A stretch of 11,862 nucleotides of DNA from an uncultured Chloroflexota bacterium (GTDB lineage Bacteria > Chloroflexota > Dehalococcoidia > UBA2979). The notes below the pieces were generated by a model, which was given only the letters and a program-made list of their open reading frames with translations, did no database searches and had not been told where the DNA came from. Shown piece after piece: positions 7,042-11,862 of the stretch. The first letter of the stretch is position 1. Each line of letters opens with the position of its first letter. Position numbers and translations under genes: made by a program. The DNA lies in assembly GCA_902827055.1 (NCBI GenBank), contig CADEHD010000012.1:6332-18193 (forward strand), written 5' to 3'.

Positions 7042-7298
7042 ACTTCCCTCGTCCTGTTGTTCGCGCCGAGGGGTCCGTAACGGGCCTCGACGCGTTGCTG
7101 CGGAACGACAATATTCCAGACGGGACGCTGACGGAAGCTGACAACAACCTCGAAAGACCCTGAAGAAAGATGAGCTTTCGTGAGCGCGACCCCTACGCGA
7201 TTTCGAGTGCTCGCGACGTAATCCGATTCTGCGCGGCTGAGGAACCCGCGCAGCCTGCCGACGATTCCCCCAGAGGGAATTGGGCGCAGGGGGATTCG
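7042..7298. promoter_or_regulatory. Divergent regulatory region with GCTGAC tandem repeat and leader inverted repeat
   Basis: This 257-base spacer lies between the response regulator gene (minus) and the small gene at 7299 (plus). GCTGAC occurs twice in the same orientation at 7127-7132 and 7137-7142, a 10-base period. OmpR-family dimers typically bind direct half-sites spaced 10-11 bp, so this could be the regulator's own site. An inverted repeat ATTCCC-5 nt-GGGAAT lies at 7264-7280, about 18 nt before the small gene's ATG, and could form a leader hairpin. I found no strong -35/-10 pair. The frame of the small gene is open back to an ATG at 7170, but that part lacks a good ribosome binding site. 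Confidence 0.4.
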
Positions 7299-7532
7299 AT
7301 GCAGGACGCACCGACTGTCGACGAGCTGCTGAGCAGGCTGCCCTGGTTCCGCGACCTCACCGCGCCCCATCGCCGCGAGATGGTCGAGGAGATCAACACG
7401 CGGATGGCGCAGGAGACGTCGCGCGAGCTCTACGCGGAGCTCCTCGACAAGTGGGCCGAGCGCGCGCACACCGACCAGAAGTGGGCTCGCTTCGAGATCC
7501 TGCGCGAGGCCGGGCTGCTCCAGGCCAGCTAG
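7299..7532 (+). CDS. Small conserved-looking hypothetical protein (77 aa)
   Basis: I do not recognise this protein. It is 77 residues long, charged and probably helical, without a signal peptide or membrane segment. Its opening, TVDELLSRLPWFRDLTAPHRREMVEEI, recalls the helical lead-in of cyclic-nucleotide-binding domains (LLxxxPLFxxLxxxxxxxI), but the beta-barrel that should follow is absent. Instead there is a helix-like stretch ending DKWAERAHTDQKWARFEILREAGLL. ATG 7299 is preferred because AGGGGGA lies 4 nt upstream. An in-frame ATG at 7170 would add 43 residues of less protein-like sequence and has only a poor AAGAAAG upstream. It is divergent from the response regulator and might be regulated by it; that is inference. 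Confidence 0.6.
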   Translation: MQDAPTVDELLSRLPWFRDLTAPHRREMVEEINTRMAQETSRELYAELLDKWAERAHTDQKWARFEILREAGLLQAS

Positions 7533-7539
7533 CCTCGCC

Positions 7540-7559
7540 GATCCTCACGCGTGAGGATC
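7540..7559. repeat. Perfect 20-bp palindrome (possible terminator stem or operator)
   Basis: Half-site GATCCTCACG is followed directly by its exact reverse complement, giving 20 bp without mismatch, starting 8 nt after the stop of the small gene. As RNA it could fold into an 8-bp stem with a CGCG loop. No T-run follows on either strand, so it is not a classical intrinsic terminator. The remaining convergent spacer to 7656 has another weak stem (GTCGCG at 7617-7622 with CGCGAC at 7632-7637) and nothing else I can identify. Confidence 0.6.
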
Positions 7560-7656
7560 ACCCTCGTCAGGTTCACGGACAGCGGTCAGGCGATTTCGAG
7601 CTCGGCATCCCGCGTCGTCGCGAGGGGGCGCCGCGACTCGGCCTGAGCTACGCCAC

Positions 7657-9342
7657 CTACGCCATGTAGTCGGGAGTGCGCGCGGAGTCCGTCGGGCTCG
7701 CGCCCGGAGCCCGTTCAGGGTCGAGGCCGTACGCCCCGCCTCGGCGGGGTCGTGGCCGCGCAGCGGCTGCGTCGCCGGCGGGCACGGTGCGCTGGACGCC
7801 GTTCGATGGACGCGCGAACCCGAACGTGGCAACGTTGCGCGTCGCCGCCTCGCTGCGACCGAGTGCGGTCCAGGCCGGCGCCTGGCGTGGCGGCACGGCA
7901 GCCGGTGGTGCGCTCGGGGGTGCCGCGGGCGGTGAGGCCGCGGGGATGGCGGAACCCTGCGCCATGGCGCTCGAGGGCTGGGCCGCGCCGTCCGACGTCA
8001 GGGCCTGGGGGCGGGTGGGCAGTGACGCGCGCATCGGGGGGCGCCGGATCAGGAGCACCATCACTGCCGCGAGCGCCCAGATGACGCCGAGGCCCACGAA
8101 GGCCCCGTTGTAGTCTCCGACCCGGTCGAAGTAGTACGGCACTGCCTGGGGGCCGAGCGCGCCCAACAGCAGGGAGATCGGCAGGGCGACGCTGCGCACC
8201 TGGCCGAGGTAGCGGCGTCCGAAGTAGGACGCCCAGATGGTCTCCTGGATCGGAATCTGTCCGCCGAGACCGAACCCCACAAAGAACAGCCCAACGGCAA
8301 GCACCGGGATCGACCCCGTGGACCCACCCGCGATGACGATCGGCATCCCGATGGCAGCGACCAAGAAGCTGGCCGCGGCGAGCAGCTTGGGCGACATCTT
8401 GTCGAGGAACAGGCCCCAGATCGGCTTCGAGAACGCCGCGGGCATCGACTGGAACGTTGAGAACAGACCCGCGGCGACCACGCGATCGACTCCCGCGTCG
8501 GTCATGAACGGGATGCTCTGCTGGATCATCGCGCCCAGGCCGATCCCGGAAAGCCCGAACGCCAGGACGATCATGTAGAGCGCGGGCGTTCGCAGCGCCT
8601 GCGCGCGGGTTAGCGAGTTGTCGAAGTCCGCGCGAACGGAGGCGCCGCGCGTCGACGCCATGTCCTCGGCGGTCCGTCCATCGGGGTGCAGGCCGTACTG
8701 CTCGGGGTCCGCTCGCATCAGCATCGACATCGGGTAGATCAGCACCCACGCCATGATCGCGAGGACCTGCCAGCCGACGCGCCAGCCAAACTCGTCCACG
8801 ACCCACGTCATCGGCGTCGGGAGCAGCACTCCCGCAAGCGACACGCCCATCGAGGAGATGCCGACCATGCGCCCGCGCTTCTCGACGAACCACTTCGAGA
8901 GCGTGACGTTGACGATGAGATTGCTGAGGAGGGCGGCGCCGACGGTGAAGAACACGCCGCGCAGGAGAAGCCACTGGTAGTAGGCAGTGAACCAGCCAAC
9001 ATCGCGAATGACCGAGGTCAACATCAGCCCGCTGCCGAGGATGGTGCAACCGATCACCATCATGCCGCGCGCCCGGCCCTTGTCGACGTGCGCGCCGACG
9101 AAGAACCCGATGAGCGCCATCGCAAAGCGGCTCACGGTCTGCGCCCAGCCGAACTCCGAGCGCGTCCAGTCCAGCTCCTCGGTCATGGGCCTCAGGAAGA
9201 CGCCGGTGACGTAGGTCTGCGTGCCGGAGCTGACGAACTGCGCGACGAGCGCCACGGCAACGAGGTAGTACCCGTAGAAGAACCACGGGCTCTTCGCAGA
9301 GCTCGCAGCCGGGCGGGCGGAGGCGGTGGCGGTGGCGGTCAT
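7657..9342 (-). CDS. MFS transporter (OFA/monocarboxylate-like) with long C-terminal tail
   Basis: This 561-residue protein has a polar N-terminus of about 20 residues, then a typical 12-segment MFS body to about residue 430. TYVTGVFLRPMTEELDWTRSEFGWAQTVSRFAMALIGFFVGAHVDKGRAR covers the first two segments and the conserved loop after TM2. SKWFVEKRGRMVGISSMGVSLAGVLLPTPMTWVVDEFGWRVGW covers TM4-TM5, and FGLGGQIPIQETIWASYFGRRYLGQVRS lies near TM10. This arrangement resembles oxalate/formate antiporter-like and monocarboxylate-type carriers, so a small organic anion is a reasonable guess; the substrate is not fixed. About 128 residues follow the last segment, rich in Ala, Pro, Ser and Arg and probably disordered. 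ATG 9342 has GGGAG 6 nt upstream; earlier in-frame starts do not. A promoter-like pair and an operator-like palindrome lie upstream. It is divergent from argC. Confidence 0.9.
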   Translation of the reverse strand: MTATATASARPAASSAKSPWFFYGYYLVAVALVAQFVSSGTQTYVTGVFLRPMTEELDWTRSEFGWAQTVSRFAMALIGFFVGAHVDKGRARGMMVIGCTILGSGLMLTSVIRDVGWFTAYYQWLLLRGVFFTVGAALLSNLIVNVTLSKWFVEKRGRMVGISSMGVSLAGVLLPTPMTWVVDEFGWRVGWQVLAIMAWVLIYPMSMLMRADPEQYGLHPDGRTAEDMASTRGASVRADFDNSLTRAQALRTPALYMIVLAFGLSGIGLGAMIQQSIPFMTDAGVDRVVAAGLFSTFQSMPAAFSKPIWGLFLDKMSPKLLAAASFLVAAIGMPIVIAGGSTGSIPVLAVGLFFVGFGLGGQIPIQETIWASYFGRRYLGQVRSVALPISLLLGALGPQAVPYYFDRVGDYNGAFVGLGVIWALAAVMVLLIRRPPMRASLPTRPQALTSDGAAQPSSAMAQGSAIPAASPPAAPPSAPPAAVPPRQAPAWTALGRSEAATRNVATFGFARPSNGVQRTVPAGDAAAARPRPRRGGAYGLDPERAPGASPTDSARTPDYMA

Positions 9343-9396
9343 GGCTTGCTCCCGAGGTGAGCGGCCAGCGGCTGCCCACGGCGGGCGGCCGGCGAC

Positions 9397-9426
9397 ACTA
9401 TACGAAATCCCTGACGTGAACGTCAT
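9397..9426 (-). promoter_or_regulatory. Putative sigma70-type promoter for the MFS gene
   Basis: On the minus strand, ATGACG (9426-9421, four of six bases of TTGACA) and TATAGT (9402-9397, five of six of TATAAT) are separated by 18 bases. Transcription would begin near 9390 and leave a leader of about 48 nt before ATG 9342. The region is locally less GC-rich than its surroundings. Assigned by eye only. Confidence 0.45.
9412..9425. promoter_or_regulatory. Operator-like inverted repeat TGACGT-GA-ACGTCA
   Basis: Two perfect 6-bp arms flank a 2-nt centre. The element covers most of the putative -35 hexamer and part of the spacer of the MFS promoter, where a bound repressor would block transcription. 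It also lies about 100 nt upstream of the argC start and could affect both genes. The binding protein is unknown. Confidence 0.45.
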
Positions 9427-9526
9427 AGGAGAAAGCCTCACGCTTGCTTCCCGGCGCGAACGGGCATTCGTATGCTGTTTGCCTTCGAAAGCTATGTGGG
9501 ATTCGGCGTGGATTCGGGAGCGTGCG

Positions 9527-10603
9527 GTGGGGAAGCAACTTCGGGCGCAGCTGATTGGCGCGACGGGCTACGGCGGGCTCGGGATTCTCGAGCTGCTGCT
9601 CGGCCACCCGCACTTCGAGGTCACGTCGGCGGTGGCCCGTGATGACGTCGGCAAGCGCATCGCGGAGGTCTATCCACACCTCACCGGGCGGACCGACCTC
9701 GTGGTCCAGTCAGCGGACGACGTCGGCGTGGGCGCGAACTGCGACGTGGTCATCTTCGCGACGCCCGACCGCGTCTCCCAGGGCTATGCCCGGGCGCTGG
9801 CCGACGCGGGGGTGCGGTTCATCGACTACTCGGGGGACTTCCGCTTCCCGACGCCCGCCCGCTACGCCGCATACGCCGACCGCCACCCCTCGATCAGCGA
9901 CAGCGCCCACCAGGCGGACGACCTGATGCCACGGGCGGTGTACGGCGTGCCGGAGCTGTTCCGCGACCGAAACGCCGAGGCTGCGATCGTGGGGAACCCG
10001 GGCTGCTTCGCGGTCGGGATCATCCTCGGCCTGACGCCGCTCTTCGCGGACGGGCTTGTCGAGGACGGCGCCGTCGCCGTCGATGGCCTCACCGGCTCGT
10101 CCGGCGCAGGCAAGAAGCCGGCCCCCCTCCAGCACTTCAGCCACCTCAACGACAACACGGTGCCGTACCGCGTGCTGACCCACCAGCACGTGATCGAGGT
10201 GGAGCAGACGCTGGCAGACCTGGCTAACGGGAGCGCCGGCGGGCCAGTCCGCGTCGACTTCGTACCGCACCTCTTGCCCGTGACCCGTGGCATCCTCTCC
10301 ACGATGCACGTGAACCTGACGAAGACGGTGTCCGCCGCGAGCCTGCTCGAGCGGTACCGCGAGTTCTACTCAGGGCATCCGTTCGTGCGCATCCTCGACA
10401 CGCCGCCCACGCTCAAGGGGCCGCTCGGCTCGAACTACTGCGACATCTCGATCGTGACCTCGGCGGACCAGCGTCGCGCGGTGGTCATGTCGTCCATCGA
10501 CAACCTGATGAAGGGCCAGAGCGGCGTCGCGATGCAGAACATCAACCTGATGTTCGGCCTCGAGGAGACGGCGGGCTTGGATCGGACGCCCGTCTACCCG
10601 TAG
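9527..10603 (+). CDS. argC: N-acetyl-gamma-glutamyl-phosphate reductase
   Basis: ArgC reduces N-acetylglutamyl phosphate with NADPH to the semialdehyde, the third step of arginine synthesis, in the cytoplasm. The 358-residue protein has the nucleotide-binding GATGYGGLGILELLLGHP near the start, the catalytic Cys160 in NPGCFAVG, GSSGAGKKP, His219 in HQHVIEVEQ, VPHLLPVTRGILST, and the C-terminal KGQSGVAMQNINLMFGLEE. Cys160 and His219 keep nearly the spacing I recall for the M. tuberculosis enzyme. The start GTG 9527 has GGGAG at 9516-9520, 6 nt upstream. The frame is open further upstream (ATG at 9494 and beyond), but without a ribosome binding site and with unlikely sequence. No other arg gene is adjacent; downstream is a convergent methyltransferase after 4 nt. 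Some lysine-pathway LysY proteins are related, but without neighbours argC is the simpler call. Confidence 0.93.
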   Translation: MGKQLRAQLIGATGYGGLGILELLLGHPHFEVTSAVARDDVGKRIAEVYPHLTGRTDLVVQSADDVGVGANCDVVIFATPDRVSQGYARALADAGVRFIDYSGDFRFPTPARYAAYADRHPSISDSAHQADDLMPRAVYGVPELFRDRNAEAAIVGNPGCFAVGIILGLTPLFADGLVEDGAVAVDGLTGSSGAGKKPAPLQHFSHLNDNTVPYRVLTHQHVIEVEQTLADLANGSAGGPVRVDFVPHLLPVTRGILSTMHVNLTKTVSAASLLERYREFYSGHPFVRILDTPPTLKGPLGSNYCDISIVTSADQRRAVVMSSIDNLMKGQSGVAMQNINLMFGLEETAGLDRTPVYP

Positions 10604-10607
10604 GTCG

Positions 10608-11204
10608 CTACGAGGACTGGCGCTTCGAGATCGTCGCCAGCCAGGCCGCGAACGCCTCGAACGGCGGGTTCACCTCGAACTCCGTCGGTTCGATGCGCTC
10701 GACGAGCCAGCCCGCATCGAATGACGCTCGGATCTCCGCCTCGCTGACGCGCCGCGGCCCGTCCTGGATCGGGGGGACGCGGTCGCTGAAGCAGAGGACC
10801 CACACGCGCCCGCCCGGGCGCACGGCCGTGCCGAGGCTCCGCACGTAGGCCTCGCGGGACGCGTCGTCGAAGACGTGGAAGAGCCCGGTGTCGATCACGC
10901 TCTCGAACTGCATCCCGAGCGCGCCGAGGTCCAGCGCGTCCCCGACTTCGAATCGTGCGGGCAGCGTGCGTTCGAATGCCTTCGTGCGCGCTCGCGCGAT
11001 GGCGGTCGCCGAGGCGTCCACGCCCCAGCTCGGGAGTCCGCGCGCAGCCGCGAGGAGGGCATGTTCTCCCGTGCCGCAGCCGACATCGAGTACCTCGCCG
11101 CGCACCCTGCCCGCCTCGAAGAGGCGTGCGATAGCCGCCTGGGGACGGCCGATGTCCCACGGCGGCGTGCCCTCATACGCGTGCTCGAAGTCGATGTCAG
11201 CCAT
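10608..11204 (-). CDS. Class I SAM-dependent methyltransferase
   Basis: This 198-residue protein carries the SAM-binding motif I VLDVGCGTGEH (residues 38-48), the ribose-binding acid Asp63 in WGVDAS, a motif-III-like DALDLGALG, and SVIDTGLFHVF followed by VRPGGRVWVLCFSD (motifs IV-VI). The opening DFEHAYEGTPPWDIGRPQ is typical of small cytoplasmic methyltransferases annotated as thiopurine-methyltransferase-like or 'class I SAM-MT'; the substrate is not predictable. The start ATG at 11204 fits the family N-terminus, although the ribosome binding site is weak. The stop is 4 nt from the argC stop on the opposite strand. The gene is divergent from the membrane protein gene at 11346 across 141 bases, in which I see no confident promoter. 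Confidence 0.88.
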   Translation of the reverse strand: MADIDFEHAYEGTPPWDIGRPQAAIARLFEAGRVRGEVLDVGCGTGEHALLAAARGLPSWGVDASATAIARARTKAFERTLPARFEVGDALDLGALGMQFESVIDTGLFHVFDDASREAYVRSLGTAVRPGGRVWVLCFSDRVPPIQDGPRRVSEAEIRASFDAGWLVERIEPTEFEVNPPFEAFAAWLATISKRQSS

Positions 11205-11345
11205 GCGTCGAGCCTAGCAGCCGCGCGAGCGCCACCACGGCGACTCCTACGACCTGGAGTCCCCGGTTGCCGATGATCAACCCCGTGCGGCGCCGCGGTA
11301 GCGGCTACGATGGTGCAGCAGTCGTGATATTGAGAGAAGGACGCG

Positions 11346-11862
11346 ATGTTCCAGACAATTGGGCACACGTTCGGGTTGATCAAGATGAGCTGGGGGGTCC
11401 TGCGGCAGGACCGCGAGTTGCTCGCGTTCCCGCTGCTGGCAGCGCTGGCCGTCGGCCTGGTCGCGTCAGTGTTCGGGGCGGTCGCCTACACGGGCGGGTT
11501 CTTCACCCGCCTCGATATGGCCTCGGAGTCGCGGGCCGCTGAGCAGCTCACCACGGGTGACTGGGTGCTGATGGCGACGTTCTACCTCGTGGTGACGTTC
11601 GTCGGCATCTTCTTCAACGCGGCGCTGGTCGCGGCCGCACTCGAGCGCCTGCGCGGCGGGAACCCGACGGTGGCATCCGGCCTCCGCGTCGCGGCAGCGC
11701 GCTGGCCCGCCATCCTCGGCTGGGCGATCATCGCGACGACGGTCGGCGGCGAGACTCCCCAGGCACGCGATGCGTTCACCTACAGCCACTCCACCGAGCG
11801 CTACCGTGGCGGCCTCGGCGGGACGGCCGGCGATCCGCGCTTACGCGGCGCCTCGGAAGGAC
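11346..11862 (+). CDS. DUF6159-like integral membrane protein (3' partial, right end diverges)
   Basis: The frame is open from ATG 11346 to the right edge (172 codons visible). AGAAGG lies about 5 nt upstream. The opening MFQTIGHTFGLIKMSWGVLRQDRELLAFPLL, the hydrophobic segments near residues 25-52 and 72-98, and FFNAALVAAALERLRGGNPTVASGLRVAAARWPAILGWAIIATTVG match what I remember of the DUF6159 membrane family, function unknown. In that family the third hydrophobic segment runs into a basic/acidic loop and another membrane segment. Here, from about residue 135 (base 11748), the translation becomes polar (GETPQARDAFTYSHSTERYRGG...) and no longer resembles the family. A true variant, a frameshift or a chimeric contig end are all possible. 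The family name is from memory. Confidence 0.75.
   Translation, partial: MFQTIGHTFGLIKMSWGVLRQDRELLAFPLLAALAVGLVASVFGAVAYTGGFFTRLDMASESRAAEQLTTGDWVLMATFYLVVTFVGIFFNAALVAAALERLRGGNPTVASGLRVAAARWPAILGWAIIATTVGGETPQARDAFTYSHSTERYRGGLGGTAGDPRLRGASEG

Noticed and set aside
7170..7298. Longer start for the small gene at ATG 7170
   Set aside because: The added 43 residues look unstructured, the upstream site is poor, and they overlap the likely regulatory region. ATG 7299 has a much better ribosome binding site.
7715..9379. Second long minus-strand frame (554 residues) inside the MFS gene
   Set aside because: It is the +1 shadow of the MFS gene, dominated by Arg, Ala, Gly and Pro, with no membrane segments or motifs.
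11267..11311. TTGCCG (11267-11272) and TACGAT (11306-11311) as a promoter for the last gene
   Set aside because: The spacing is 33 bases, far from the 16-18 needed for a sigma70-type promoter.
1..11862. CRISPR array, insertion sequence, tRNA or rRNA gene, phage or defence module
   Set aside because: I saw no regularly spaced repeats, no transposase or recombinase motifs, no cloverleaf-like sequence and no defence-family domains on either strand.

Overview
The window is a GC-rich (roughly two-thirds G+C by eye), densely coded piece of bacterial chromosome. GTG starts are common and Shine-Dalgarno sites are clear. The gene content fits an environmental high-GC bacterium: an SCP-x-type thiolase-like protein, a nitroreductase, IspH of the non-mevalonate pathway, ArgC, a beta-hydroxyacid dehydrogenase and an OFA-like MFS carrier. 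A Chloroflexota (Dehalococcoidia-like) or actinobacterial relative is my guess. No rRNA or other strong taxonomic marker is present, so the assignment is weak.

Layout, left to right. (1) Bases 1-2165, plus strand: the 3' part of a thiolase-like gene, a nitroreductase and a DUF6886-like gene, spaced 5-13 nt apart and probably one transcript. (2) Bases 2162-4323, minus strand: an ABC exporter half-transporter followed 83 nt downstream by a 58-residue protein with one membrane segment and six cysteines. Its stop overlaps the stop of the preceding plus-strand gene. (3) Bases 4396-6323, plus strand, divergent from the exporter: an NAD(P)-dependent beta-hydroxyacid dehydrogenase and ispH, 26 nt apart. 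(4) Bases 6340-7041, minus strand: an OmpR-type response regulator with a degenerate receiver and no visible kinase partner. It is divergent from a small unrecognised gene (7299-7532) across a 257-base spacer that carries a 10-bp-period direct repeat. (5) Bases 7657-9342, minus strand: an MFS transporter with a long Ala/Pro-rich C-terminal tail, with a plausible promoter and operator upstream. (6) Bases 9527-10603, plus strand: argC, standing alone. (7) Bases 10608-11204, minus strand: a class I SAM methyltransferase converging on argC with a 4-nt gap. (8) Bases 11346-11862, plus strand: the start of a DUF6159-like membrane protein whose last ~115 bases no longer look like the family.

I found no CRISPR array, insertion sequence, tRNA, rRNA, toxin-antitoxin pair, defence island or biosynthetic cluster, and no stretch over 300 bases without a gene. 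The genes are mostly housekeeping or single-function genes in short transcription units and do not form one pathway. The items most worth a second look are the small Cys-rich membrane protein beside the ABC exporter, the pseudo-receiver regulator with its possible autoregulatory repeat, the perfect 20-bp palindrome after the small gene at 7299-7532, the operator over the MFS promoter, and the apparent break in the last gene.
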